Below the pieces are notes generated by a model. That model made no database searches and was not told the DNA's origin. It worked only from the letters and a program-made list of their open reading frames with translations. The position numbers and the translations under genes are program-made. A stretch of DNA of 64,000 nucleotides from Gonocerus acuteangulatus. Its lineage: Eukaryota; Arthropoda; Insecta; Hemiptera; Coreidae. Positions 12,392 through 23,765 of the stretch are shown in pieces (within the stretch, counting starts at the first letter, position 1; each line of letters starts with the position of its first letter). The stretch is from the NCBI GenBank assembly GCA_946811695.1, contig OX328128.1:22498258-22562257 (forward strand), read 5' to 3'.

Positions 12392-12591
12392 TCAATTGAA
12401 GTCCTTTCCAACGCCATAGTAATGTCTGACGACGTGCACTTTAAGATTGGTTTTCTGTTTGAATTTCCGATTGCAAATATTGCACTTAAATTTTGGCTCG
12501 ACTCCGCATTCGTAATTAGTATGCCTCGCCAAGTCTCCCTTGTATTTATAACCTCTTCCACAAAGTCTGCACACAAATGGCTTTTTATTTT
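12392..12591 (-). CDS. lola: lola-type alternative terminal exon 1 (zinc-finger pair)
   Basis: The acceptor TTTTGCAG precedes two bases of a split codon, then the frame NKKPFVC and a stop after 65 residues. Finger one is C2HC (CRLCGRGYKYKG, then H-x4-C in HTNYEC). Finger two is C2H2 (CNICNRKFKQKT, H-x3-H). The linker GVEPKF between them is the hallmark of insect lola exons, where isoform-specific finger pairs are joined to a common BTB domain to give DNA-binding regulators of axon guidance and other processes. An AATAAA on the minus strand lies about 95 bases downstream of the stop. This is the most distal exon of the array, furthest from the common exons. Confidence 0.9.
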
Positions 12592-13716
12592 CTGCAAAAA
12601 AAAATTAGAACGAAATTAGAAAACAAGTACACCCCAAAATAAGTTTATAAAAAAAATAAATAAATAAATTATACTTAACTCTGAGTGAGATAATATTTTA
12701 CGAAGTAGCAGTATTCTTCATTGTTTATCCAATTACCTTTATACTTCTCCAATTAATTTAGAAGCAAAACTACATTTTTTGTAATTCTCGGTTGTAGAAT
12801 TGTGCAGGAGTAAGAAATGGTTTAATAGCATAATTTTTTTTATTTATTTAACCATTTTGCATTCAAAATAAATAAGGAAAATAAACTTGATTGATCAATA
12901 ATTTCATTGCTTAATCATAGAGCTCTTTTAAGACCAGCCACACTTTAGAAACGTCAAAAGTCAATATTTACTGAGTTCTCTGGGATATACAGACACAATG
13001 ATGAGGAAATAAATTCAAACTTCCTCTTTTTTTTTTTTTTTTTTTTTGTTTTTGTGGCGGGCCTGTATTTTTAACGTGAATACAAACTTAATGATTAAAA
13101 ATCAGTTTCCTTTATATTAAGAAGACATAAATATAACAAAAATCAAACCAACATTACAAGGCACTTATGAAGTCTAGACGGGGCCGTCTTAACTCAAATA
13201 AGTTTTAATTTTTTTGTAAAACACAAGCAGGAGGTAAGAAAAAAGTCATGAAATTTAATTTTACAACAAATTATTTCCCCTAAAAATAAAAATATTTTTT
13301 AAAAAATCTCAGAATATCATTTATAACTGAAGAAGTCAAAGGGAATCTTTTAAGTACATTATTTTTAGGACTAGATCGTTGAATTTTATGTGCTAAATAC
13401 CTGCATAACAATTACAATTATTGATCAATTCATAATAGGTATAAACTATATATTTTTTTTTTTAATAACTCAAACTTAGGTTACAAAAGGCAAAAAAAGT
13501 TTAGGAAAAAATAATTTAAGTTGGCCAAAGTACAAAGCATTGGGTTGACGCTGATCAGTCTTATCATTAGGTAACAACTTTGTACTAAAAACTACATACA
13601 ACTCTAAGCTTTAGGTGAATAATCTGAGATCAATCAATGAATGTTGATTGGCCATTAAATAATTAAAATTAATTACATATAACACACTAACAGTCTGTAT
13701 AACAAATATCTATGGA

Positions 13717-13910
13717 TTAGACTTTCGGCTGATTCCCATGCATTACAATGTAGTGTGCCTTGTAATTACTTTTAACTTTGAATTTCTTAAAGCATATATT
13801 ACAAGTGAACTTGGGTTCCACGCCACATTCATACTTCTTGTGTGCGTTAAGGGTACTCTTATGCTTATAACTTTTCCCACATTTAGCACAAATGTTTCCA
13901 GAGAATAAGC
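13717..13910 (-). CDS. lola: lola-type alternative terminal exon 2
   Basis: The acceptor TTTATTTTAG is followed by GC and then LFSGNICAKCGKSYKHK in frame, for 63 residues to the stop. Finger one is C2HC (CAKC, H-x4-C in HKKYEC); finger two is CNICFKKF with H-x4-H. The linker GVEPKF is shared with exon 1. The leading split codon has the same phase as all the other finger exons, so it can be joined to the same upstream donor. The final residues (GNQPKV) are not conserved elsewhere. This is a complete exon with no sign of decay. Confidence 0.9.
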
Positions 13911-14360
13911 CTAAAATAAACAAAGATATTATTAACTTCTGGTAAACCAATTGGAATGGCAAGGTCTTTTTTTGGTAAATGGAGATAAATATTTAAATTA
14001 AAAAGTAAACAAAAGACAAAACTAAGATACAAATAAATATAACAAAAGTATTTCAATGCGGGTTTTAAGATCTATTGTCTTGTTAACAAATATTAATCAA
14101 AGCAAAAGTTTTCATTTTTTTCTTTTTTTTTTTTTCAATATAAGAATAACTTTTGTACATTGACAGATTTAAAAGGTGAGCAATAAGGGTATAGGTAAAT
14201 TTTAATGATAGATTTTTATTTAAAAAATAAAATAAAACAACGATTTAGTAAAATCTGAGATATGCATTACACTTGAGCAAATTTTTAAAGACATTAATTT
14301 CAGAGTAAAATAACAATTCATATTATTGTAAAAAATAAAACAACATAGCTGCTATAATTT

Positions 14361-14560
14361 TCATATATCCACATTAAGATTGAGGTGCTTATGGCCGACA
14401 TGAATTTTCAGAGAACTTCTGTGCTTGAATTTAAGGTTGCAGAAATCGCAAGGAAACTGTGCTTCGACTCCACATTCATATCGCTTATGCCGAACCAAGT
14501 GATGCTTGTGTTTGTAAGATCTCTTGCATGAATCGCACTTATAAGGCCATCCTCTTCCAG
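14361..14560 (-). CDS. lola: lola-type alternative terminal exon 3
   Basis: The exon starts after TTGTTTTAG with CT and then GRGWPYKCDSCKRSYKHK, and stops at TGA after 65 residues. Fingers: CDSC with H-x4-C (HKRYEC), then CDFCNLKFKHRS with H-x4-H. The inter-finger linker is GVEAQF. Its acceptor is only 42 bases beyond the stop codon of exon 4, so no separate 3' UTR fits between them. It is the downstream member of the compact trio of exons 5, 4 and 3. Confidence 0.9.
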
Positions 14561-14602
14561 CTAAAACAATTTCGTACAGTTAATTGAAATTGAATTTACT
14601 TT

Positions 14603-14808
14603 CTACAACTCCATTATGAAGCCATGCTTTGTGTAGAGGTGAACTTTCAGTGTTTCCCTTTGTCGAAATTTCTTAGAGCAAAGATGACAGTTAAAAAGTG
14701 CCTGTCCACCACATTCGTAACGCTTGTGTCGCGACAGGTGGAAATTATGCATGTATGATTTTCCGCAGGAGTCGCAAGTGTACTGTTTCTTTGGTCCAGT
14801 CCTCCAAA
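14603..14808 (-). CDS. lola: lola-type alternative terminal exon 4
   Basis: The acceptor TTGTTTTAG is followed by TT and then WRTGPKKQYTCDSCGKSY, for 67 residues to TAG. Fingers: C2HC (CDSC, HKRYEC) and C2H2 (CHLCSKKFRQRETLKVH, H-x4-H). The linker GGQALF and second finger closely resemble exon 5 (GGKSLF, FRQKDTLKIH), which suggests a recent tandem duplication. Only 42 bases separate its stop from the acceptor of exon 3, and 49 bases lie between its start and the stop of exon 5. Confidence 0.9.
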
Positions 14809-14857
14809 CTAAAACAACAGGAATGAGGAAAATTAATACAGTTTAAGAAACATCCAT

Positions 14858-15066
14858 TTATTCAATTATTTTATTGTGCTTTGTAATATAATGGATTTTA
14901 AGGGTGTCTTTCTGACGGAAACTTTTTAAGCATATTTTACAATTGAAGAGAGACTTTCCACCACATTCGTAATATTTATGTCTATGTAAGTGCTGCTTTT
15001 GTTTATAACTTTTCCCACAGGCATCACATATGTGCTGCTTTCCCAAGCCTAATAGTACAGCCAAAT
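14858..15066 (-). CDS. lola: lola-type alternative terminal exon 5
   Basis: A strong acceptor (TTTTATTTTCAG) precedes AT and then LAVLLGLGKQHICDACGKSY; the exon stops after 68 residues. A second AG closer in, at 15049-15050, keeps the same phase, but its pyrimidine tract is poor, so the longer start is chosen. Fingers: CDAC with H-x4-C (HKYYEC), then CKICLKSFRQKD with H-x4-H. It is the upstream member of the trio within about 700 bases and the closest relative of exon 4. Confidence 0.88.
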
Positions 15067-17825
15067 CTGAAAATAAAACAAAAATATTACGAAATTAGTT
15101 AAATAAAAACGTCGAAAATTATTACAACCTATTTTCATTTTCCTTGGCCTTGTTTGCATTCACAGAGTTTCTTAATGTTGTCACAGCTGAAAGGCCAAAG
15201 AATACAAAAAAAGAGTTGTCAGTAAAGAAGTCAAAAATTTAAACTTACTAACCAAATATGATGAAGTTTTCAAGCTTTAATTTTTATTTGAATAACCTAA
15301 ATGAAGGAGTTCTAATCAAATATTTTATGAGGGATTAAATTATATAAAAATGAAGAAATATTGGCTTTGTGACAGTGACTAGTTTAGTTTATTTTAGACA
15401 GAAAAGTCAAAATTAGCCAAAACCCAGAAGTAACTATCTACAAAAGGCAACTCCCAGTACACCTGCTTAGTGGGAGCTAGATTTAGGAACAGACATTCTA
15501 CATGGCTTAACCCTTTCTCACCCGTCCCTAACTCCAGCAGTCGAGGAGCTGTTTGGGCCTGAGTACTGTTGGCCTGTGTACAAGCCTATTAATGACGGGG
15601 CCACGTATATTAATGACTTTTCCACCAGTCGGGAGCTCCTCATATCTTACATATTCTTTCATGTCTCGACTATCTAGCATTACCGTACTTCTAGTATGCC
15701 TGCCTATTACTAGAGGGTGTTTGAATAAAGTTTATAATTCTGCCAGTGTCTTAAAGTCTCGGATCAAAAAAGAGTATGAGAAACTACTTTTCCGTAGTTA
15801 TGGAGTATATATTTCACTTGTTTATTATTCATAAAATCTATAACAAATGTTAAACAGAGTTTTTTTTACACGCATACAATATAACTTTTTTATAACTTTC
15901 TTTTAAACAAATTTATTCAACTTAAAAACAATTCAAACAAAAAATTAATTCCACATAAATAAAAATTAATGATAGTAAAGAAAACAAATCTAAAAAATAT
16001 ATAAGACCAGTTTTAATTCGGGAATGTGATCACTCGAAGTCTAAGCGCGGCAAAAGTATCTCGTACAGGAGTCCTTAGGTAGGATGCGAGTATCCCATAC
16101 CAGAGAACCCTTCACCGTTTGCCTTTCTTGGTCCGGAAAGAAAAAGTAACCAGAAGAACTGATAAGAACATAATAAATTGTTTCATAACTATCTACTATA
16201 TTTTTGATCAAACAATTTGTTTTTTTAAACAAAATTATCAATTAAATAAAAAGGATTTTTTTTTTTAAGAAGTAATAATGTTCACATGAATTGAATAGAT
16301 ATAATTCCTGCTTTTCTAAGGAGGTCTTAGCTATAACTTTCAGAGTGAAGGCATTAAAAGAATATTTACTGTTGAAAAAAATTTAATTTTTTTTTTTATA
16401 ATCCTCTACTTAATAAGCCAAAATTGTACGTATTTTTTTTTTTAAAGCGATTTTTTACATTCTGACATCTCAAGAGATCTTCTCATTCAAGAGAAAGGTT
16501 TATGAGATTTTATCATTTTCTAAAATTAACAAATCAGATTCCTGAATATAAAAATAATGTCTGTTATCAAATATGACTTGCGATCTAGAAATATTTTGCC
16601 GAGTCAGAGGTAGCAGTGGTATTGTCATAATAAGCGAATAAAACTGCATTTTTTAAAAAGAAAGGAGTATATTTGTGCTAACCTTTCAGCTCAATTTTCA
16701 AGCCTTCAGTGCTACGAGGCGAAGAAAAACTGATCCGATTGGAAATTGCTTCATTAATCTTTTCTAAGGAATGAACTTCTATTCAGTTCAGTTCTTCCTC
16801 TCCTCATAACACCGATGAAAACATCAGGTACGATATGAGCGATGAGTGGTAAGTGTCAGAGTGGCACCGCTCACATTAATGTTAAGCTGGAGTGCTACAA
16901 TAGGCATGAGCAACAGGGCTGCACCGCTTCCAGGTTCCAAATTTTGCTCGCCGCTCTCAGTTATCTTCAAGCTTTTGACTAGTGAACATGGCAAAAAAAA
17001 ATTAAATTGGATGTTAGTAAATGTGAGCTTTTAATTCCCGAAATGCAATGTAGAACCTGCCTATGGAATGACAGACAGAGTTATTTAAAAAAAACGATCC
17101 TAACCAAAAAACTACAGGAAGAAGTTATAAATGCATTAAACCTGGCAGGTAAGATATTTTTATTAACTAAACATATACCCCCAGTCGCTCTGTATTGTAG
17201 CCGTTGCCGCTCTGTCGCTCGTTATCGTACCTGAGGCCGAAGGCTTGAAAATCAAACTGGTACAAATACAAAATCAGTTTTTATCAAAAAATGTAATTTT
17301 ATGCAACTATTATGGTAAAAACCCAACTACATCTATCTTGGTAATCTCAATGATCAACTATCTCTTCTGGATAAATAAATATTCGGCCAGATGTGTAGAT
17401 ATAATCTAACATCAAAACATTTATGATTTTTCATTGAACAAATTTATCTATAAAGATTAATTTATATCGCAGTTAAGCAAATTGGTGGTCTGTCAGGAAG
17501 ATGTTCAAAAGTAGGAAAAACTCAACATAACAAATAATCTTTTCTCAACTACAGGAATTAAATTCACTGATAACGTTCTTTAGAAAAAAATTATTTAGCA
17601 ATTTAATAAGAATATCCTCTGATCGTTAATATTTAAGTAAAATAGTTTTTTTAGCACGTCACAACACATAAAAACTAACTATGGTATAATTGGGTTTATA
17701 AATGCATAATAAAAGCAATTATGAGAGGAAATAAATAAATAATTTATTGTTGTTTGGTAAATAGCATTTGGTAACTAGAAAAGATAGGTAACCCATGAAA
17801 ATTTTAATAACTTTTTCTTAAATAA
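15067..17825. other. Between lola exons 6 and 5; no further finger exon seen
   Basis: I looked for the diagnostic minus-strand signals of a lola exon (CGKSY-like and YECG-like codons behind an AG) and found none here. The stretch at 15500-15600 has piggyBac-like TTAACCCTTTCTCACCCG sequence but no matched right end. A possible plus-strand exon at 17043-17149 is listed separately. The segment at 17240-17380 shares motifs with the fold-back family at 37.3 and 40.1 kb. Confidence 0.4.
17043..17149 (+). CDS. Possible short 5' exon with a CxxC start, unassigned
   Basis: An ATG opens MQCRTCLWNDRQSYLKKT and continues in frame for about 35 codons to CTGGCAG|GTAAGA, an excellent donor match. CRTCL near the N-terminus is how many insect ZAD (zinc-finger-associated) domains start, with the second Cys pair on a later exon. 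No plus-strand partner exon was found downstream. The surrounding 550 bp is bounded by an inverted pair TTTTCAAGCCTTC / GAAGGCTTGAAAA (16695 and 17239), so a transposon origin is an alternative. Confidence 0.25.
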
Positions 17826-18286
17826 TTAAATATCACAAGGTGATATAACACTAGATGATATTGCATCTTGAGGAATTACACTCTGGGAAAAATTATTTAT
17901 GGACGAGATACTGGAGTCTAAGCCACTAGGCGAGTAACTATTCATAGGAAAACTTAAAGCGATGTGCTTTTTGTGACAGGCATTCAGGTGAGCTTTTAAA
18001 TTGCTTTTAAACTTAAATTTTCTCGAACATATGATGCAAGCGAATTGAGGCTCCATTCCGCAGTCGTATTTCTTGTGGGCGCAGAGGTTCCGTCGGTGTT
18101 TATAGATCTTTCCACAGCTGTCGCAGATATGCGGGCCGGAAATGGTGAGCGAGTTCTCACATTCGTATTTCTTGTGCGTCATCAACGTTCTCTTGTGCTT
18201 GTATTTCTTTTGGCAGAAGTCGCAGATAAAGGGTCCTTCGGGGGTTTGACAGGTGAATTCGTGTATGGTATCGCCTTCCAGCTTAA
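17826..18286 (-). CDS. lola: lola-type alternative terminal exon 6, three fingers
   Basis: This is the longest finger exon (152 residues). After TTAATTTTAG come TT and then KLEGDTIHEFTCQTPEGPF. Three fingers follow: CDFCQKKYKHKRTLMTHKKY then C; CDSCGKIYKHRR with HKKYDC; and CIICSRKFKFKS with H-x4-H. The first two are both the C2HC type normally found only once per exon, so the first finger appears duplicated inside the exon. The linker between fingers two and three is GMEPQF. A Ser-rich tail of about 45 residues (containing SPSGLDSSISSINN) follows the fingers, longer than the tails of the other exons in the array. AATAAA on the minus strand lies about 80 bases past the stop. Confidence 0.9.
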
Positions 18287-18562
18287 CTAAAATTAATCAA
18301 AATAAGCATTATATGTAAAAAAATTATACTTATGATATTTAGATCAGATAATTAAAATAAGTTATTTGCATATACTACAAGTACTTCATAAAAACAAAGT
18401 TTACTGGAAAGGAAAGAGTGACAAGTGGCAATGCCAAGTTCAATGATGTCATAAAAATTCATAATAATTTAATGTTTTCTTTTAACTTCTTGAGGCTAAT
18501 ATTTTATTTGTACTTTTTTTCTCCAATAACACATCAACACAAACACAAAAATATTTGTATTA

Positions 18563-18945
18563 CAGTAGAACGCCAATTATCTGAATTAATTGGGGAAAGG
18601 GGGTTTGAATAATTGAAAATACGGATAATTGGACATGTAATTGTAATAAAAAAGAAGCGATAATATTATATTGTAAAATATTATTTATTAATGTACCAAA
18701 CTACTTTCAGCACAAATTAATTAATACATAACTGAAAACATTTATACAAACTAAAAAATTATTTACCTTTACCTCTACATCAGTTATAAAAACGAAATTT
18801 TAGTTCAAATTCGACATAGACTACAATAAACCACAATAATAAAAAAATCAAAGACTTACAAACTTAAACTGAAAAAGCAATACTCTAGTTGAATGTTTCC
18901 TGTTCGCTCTTTAGGGAGTCGATTCAGATAATTGGCGTTCTACTG
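18563..18945. mobile_element. pogo/Tigger-like MITE
   Basis: The 383-bp element begins CAGTAGAACGCCAATTATCT and ends with its inverse (TTGGCGTTCTACTG), flanked on both sides by TA (18561-18562 and 18946-18947). CAGTA-type ends with an AATTATC(T/C)GA sub-terminal motif and a TA target are typical of the pogo/Tigger branch of Tc1/mariner. No transposase is present. It lies between lola exons 7 and 6. Confidence 0.78.
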
Positions 18946-19334
18946 TAATTGCAATATTTGCCAACCATATTGGGATCTTCAGAGAATTTTTTTTTGTTTA
19001 TTTATTTATTTGTGAGCAACCGAAACAAAATCTGCTGTAATGCAGAATGAAATATATCAAATTAAAAGGAAAAACTGTTAATATAATTGAAATTAAACCA
19101 AAGTAAAAAAATTAAAAAAAATCTATATTATTGAACACTGACATAGCCACTGAAAGAAAGGAAAAACAGTGGAAAAGACAGAAAGGAACAGGAGAGGAAA
19201 GGACAATCAGAGAATACTGAAGAAAATAATTGAAATTTCTAATAAATCCACAATAATCAACTGGTTATCAAAAATACAATTAATTACAAACCAAAATATT
19301 TGAAAAATCGAAGAATTTCTACAGCCTGTTCAGA

Positions 19335-19925
19335 TAAACCCAAGAGTTCAATTTCGCATGCGCGAACGCCTGGGCGGGAATTTCCCCTGTACTCTCCTTT
19401 CTGTTCCGGCATTTACAAAGCCTTTTAATGGTCAAACACTCAACATTAATCACTATAAAAACTGATTATGTCTCGTTTAATATTAGGGAACGCTTTGAGA
19501 GGTTAGATAAGGGAGATAGTGTTATGATATTTATCAATACTTTGCCAAAGTTAAGGGTGAAAATGTTTTAAATTTCACCGTGATAAGGTTATGACTCAGA
19601 AAATTTTAATCACCAATTTTCTACAGGGAATATAGGCAATGCCCTTTTCCCTCCAATTAACCATCTATTTGAACAGGAAATGTAGTCTAAATGGTTTTTA
19701 GCCTTAGCTTTGGCTAAGTATTGATAAATATTAAACACTATTTCCCTTGCCTGATCTCTCAAAGCCTTCCCTGGTCCTAAACAAGACATAATCAGTTTTT
19801 ATCAAGATGAAAGTAGCATCTTGTTCATTGAAGTAATAATGCAAATGGCGCACCCTTCGTGAATATTTCCCGCAGAATTTCGCACATGCAAGATTTGAAG
19901 TATTCCATCTAACTGAACGGGCTAT
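19335..19925. repeat. Fold-back element, related to 51.49-51.74 kb
   Basis: The arms pair over about 200 bp each: left AAAACTGATTATGTCTCGTTTAATATTAGGGAA and GGAGATAGTGTTATGATATT are mirrored at 19720-19800. GCATGCGCGAA near the outer part pairs loosely with TTTCGCACATGC. One half of the same family lies at about 51500-51740 (AAAAACTGATTACGACTCGT, GAGAGATAGTGTTTAATATT). There is no coding sequence. Confidence 0.65.
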
Positions 19926-21014
19926 AACATGCTATAGTAAAATGGCATATGACGGTTGAGAGTTCAGCCAAGGCATCTTTATTAATGAGTGTATTCTATT
20001 TCCAAAATTTCAGCGTGAATTATACACCTTTGACCTACCAGGCATACTATATTCACTGAAAAATTGACAATAAAATGAAACACTACATTATAAACCAATA
20101 ATTTTTATATTATTAAACAATGACTGAATCCCCAACCGTTATTACCGTCTTAAAATATTGTTATTATAAAATTACATACATTCTGTAGCAAGAAAAAAGT
20201 GATTCAAATATTTTATTTATTTAGTTAATGTTTAAAAAAATATCTGTACCCCAGAGATAAAGGACACAATGCCCATTTTTTCATTAAATTGAATTAAAAT
20301 GTTATTAATGTGGATTTTTTGATCCATGTAATGGTATAGGGCACTATGTCCTGTTCCCATAAATAATGAAGATAAGACAGTGAAAAATATAATCATGTCC
20401 ATTTTCATTAGAAGTAAAAGATACCATGTGGAGGACTTGGTTTTGTTTGACTGTGATCAATACTTCAAATTACCTATCAATGCCAATGAAATGTGAAAAC
20501 ATTTCTTTTAACTGTAGGAGGAAGTAAGGAAGAAACAAATTTTAATAGTTCAAAGTTTGCTCTTTTTGTGCAAAGTTTTCAGAGGAAAATTTGCTCTTCT
20601 GAACAATTACAAATATGTGACATGGTGTCCTTTACTTGCGGGGTACAGATATACACTCACAGTTTATAGGCTTTTTATGCAGAGAAATATAAATTACAGT
20701 TTTGTAATAATTTAATAACATATTAATAGAATATTTAGGATGAATATAAAAAAAAATATAAGTTTTTTTTTTGAAAACCAGAAGAATATGTTTAAAATGA
20801 CGACTATATTTAATGATCAACAAAACTACAAATATGAAAGCACGATTTAAATTGTTATATTAATAATTAATAACAAAAAAAATGATGAGAATAATTTATT
20901 TCGATATTTTACAATTTTTCATTACAAAACAAGACATGATTTTCATTTTTACAGAATTGAAAATGAATAAAATATGTTATTAGAGATATATTTACCTGAA
21001 CTGTATTACAGTAA

Positions 21015-21244
21015 TCATATGATTTTGCTAAAAACTTGGTCTACCACATTTTTCTGGTGTATAAGCAAGTAATGGCTTTTCAGAGTTGACCTGTATCGAA
21101 ACCTCTTGGAGCAGATATCGCAAGGAAACTGAGGTAAGACTCCGCATTCGTATCGCTTATGCCTAGTTAGATCTTTCCGGTGTACGTACGATTTTCCACA
21201 CACTTCACAAAATGACTTACTCGACAATAGATCACCAAACACAT
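21015..21244 (-). CDS. lola: lola-type alternative terminal exon 7
   Basis: The acceptor TTGATTACAG is followed by AT and then VFGDLLSSKSFCEVCGKSY, 75 residues to the stop. Fingers: CEVC with H-x4-C (HKRYEC), then CDICSKRFRYRSTLKSH with H-x4-H; the linker is GVLPQF. The tail is about 14 residues (KNVVDQVFSKII). Phase and layout match the rest of the array. The polypyrimidine tract is weaker than for most of the other exons. Confidence 0.9.
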
Positions 21245-22106
21245 CTGTAATCAATGCACTTATATTAGTTATAACTTGATTATTTCTGAAAACAATGGGA
21301 ACAAATAAAAACTGCAAAGATCGAATTCTTCGTGTCTTGACAACTGAAACACAAACAGCAATTATCAGTACAACCAGCAAATGAACTTTTGTTTAATGAT
21401 CGAATCTTAATTGAAAGAAAAAATAGGAAATAATTCACCTCATTAAAATAGATATTAAAAAATACCTTGCATTTATTTTCTCAACATTTTCAGAACACAT
21501 CCTGTGTTGATTAAAAACATAGAAGACTTCATCTACTTTAACACTACAGCTAAAAATGTTTAACAAAAACAAAAGATGACATCTCAGCTGATAATAAGTT
21601 GACAACTGAATTTGATTTCATTAATCAGAAGAGACAATTATTTCAATAAATAAAACATATGAAAAGTCAAATTTATTTTTATGTTTAAATGATTAAAAAA
21701 TGTTGTATGTAATCATTATTTTCAGAAGTTTTAATAAATAAATAAGATCTAGTATTCTGGAACTTTTAAAATGAACTGTATGAAGTAAAATATATACAAA
21801 TAAATAATCTTTAAATAACCATAAACATCAATTAATTTACATTGAAACAATTAAAACATCTAAAACAAGGTAACAAACACAATTTTAAACTATCAACAAT
21901 AAAGGTGATATTTCTTCATAATTCAATCTAGTGCTACTCATCCATTTTTAGTAAAGTCTCTTAAGAAAATAAATTAGGCACACAGTCTGTCGTACATCTT
22001 CAACGAAAGGTACAGCAGTTTACAATCTAATCAAAGGCAGTCTTGTGAACTTATTTCTTTGTTTTTCTAATTGTACTACCGTATACTACAATGTTTCAAA
22101 TTCCAT

Positions 22107-22375
22107 TCAAACTGTTACATCGGGGTCCATTTTGAAGCTTGGAAGGGACTCGAATAAGCGGTTCATATGCATGTTCAAGATATGCTTCTTAAGATTGAAA
22201 TTAAACTTCGAGCGATGTGGACAGTGAGGGCATTGGAACTTGGGCTCTTTACCGCACTCGAAAGTCCTGTGCCTCTTCAAATGGAACTTGTGCCGATACG
22301 TCTTTCCACAGTCCGTACACCGATGGATTGAAGCCATTTGGATCTGGCACCAAGGTAAAGCTGCTGATAACTGAC
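22107..22375 (-). CDS. lola: lola-type alternative terminal exon 8
   Basis: After TTTATTACTAG come GT and QLSAALPWCQIQMASIH, then the fingers, for 88 residues. Finger one is CTDCGKTYRHKFHLKRHRTF then EC. The linker is GKEPKF. Finger two is CPHCPHRSKFNFNLKKH with H-x4-H. The CPHCP(H/Y)R second finger with GKEP linker is the form most typical of lola isoforms across insects, which makes this the strongest single anchor for the family call. The tail ends DPDVTV. Confidence 0.93.
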
Positions 22376-23007
22376 CTAGTAATAAACAGACTATTAGACG
22401 TAATTAAATTTCATAGATCCTAAATATTAATTGAAAATATTCTCTGGTTAGGAAGCGAGAATGTTAATGGACAGACAAGTAAACAGAGGCTTTTGGTGAT
22501 TATATGAAAGGTAAAAAAAGGAAATTAAATAAGGATCTTGAATTGAATTACAAAATTGTTTCATATATTTACTATAAAAAGTATGAATCATAGAAAAATT
22601 TCTATTCTTACATTACTACAACATAAAAGCGATAACAAATAGCCAATCAATACCATACATTCTTTCTTTTCAATTTTTTTTTTATCAAGATTATTTGTTT
22701 AAGAGAGGCCCAAAATATGAAAAATATTTTACAAATAGTAATATTTTAAATGTATGGTTAAAATTAGCAAACTATCACCAAGTATTGTTAATTTCATTAG
22801 CAAAGCTAAATAAAAATAATATTTAAAGAACTATTTAATGAGTCCTTATTCATATAGCTACAATTCTGATACAATAAAAAAAAAAATCAATACAAAACAG
22901 ACGTAATATATTTTAAGGCTTTATTCATTCCAAATTAATTTTTTAGTTTCCAAGATGGCCACAATGGTGGAATTTATTTACAAAATTATTGAAAATTATA
23001 AAGGAGT

Positions 23008-23010
<3 letters not shown>

Positions 23011-23089
<79 letters not shown>
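23011..23089. repeat. (TA)n microsatellite
   Basis: About 80 bases of uninterrupted TA dinucleotides, between lola exons 9 and 8. Confidence 0.95.
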
Positions 23090-23093
<4 letters not shown>

Positions 23094-23183
23094 TGTGTGT
23101 GTCTGACTGAACTATGAAAAATAATTTTAAAAATGAGCTTACCAAAACTGGAAATAATTCCCATTATAATTTATTCATTTTGA

Positions 23184-23590
23184 TTAACACTTTAGCTGCC
23201 ACCCTAATTTCGAAGTGCAGCCCAATGTGCAATTTTAATTTTTTTTCCAGAAAACAATTCAAAGGTGAATATATAAGCTAGGAAAAATAGTAAACAAAAT
23301 TAATCGGCACATTCAGTGCACCAAAACCGATTTTGTTGAAACTTGAAAAAAACCTAACAAAAATCAACAAAAAAATTGAAGGAAGCCGAATCTGGCCAAA
23401 CTAATGTGATACTGTAAATACAGCAAGCCTAACGGATTGCCAGTTGAAGTTTGTAAGCTTTTCCTCAGTTACTGAAGTGGGGGAAGAGAAAGGTAAGCGA
23501 TAGTCAAACTCGGCCGCATAGTCGGACCCGGCACACAGGGGAGACACCCTTACTCCATCTATGCATCGGATCTGGCAGCCAATGCGTTAA
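23184..23590. mobile_element. piggyBac-like MITE
   Basis: TTAA (23184-23187) followed by CACTTTAGCTGCCACCC at the left; GGCAGCCAATGCG followed by TTAA (23587-23590) at the right. The TTAA target and C-rich terminal repeats with internal GGCAG/CTGCC are typical of piggyBac. It is about 400 bp and has no transposase. Confidence 0.7.
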
Positions 23591-23654
23591 ATGGTGTATA
23601 AATAACAAATCGATTGTTCAAAATTATTTAAAACAAAATATTTTCAAAGTTTTT

Positions 23655-23765
23655 GAGGTATGTCTATGCCTAACTTCCACGTAATAGATGCAGGTTCGAA
23701 TCCTGTTAGTGAGTTTGTTTTTTTCAGGAACGGGCTCCCTGAAATAACTTCCCGTTCCATCTAAG
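23655..23765 (+). repeat. tRNA-like repeat with B-box
   Basis: Contains GGTTCGAATCCTG, a polymerase III B-box, followed by a T-rich run and CAGGAACGGGC. The layout matches 8315-8400. It is probably a degenerate tRNA-headed SINE; no intact cloverleaf is seen. Confidence 0.4.

Noticed and set aside
15500..15740. piggyBac element starting TTAACCCTTTCTCACCCG
   Set aside because: No inverse end with TTAA was found within a reasonable distance.
22943..23164. Protein with Tyr-Ile repeats
   Set aside because: It is only the translation of a (TA)n microsatellite; the same applies to frames at 54.3, 55.2 and 59.3 kb.
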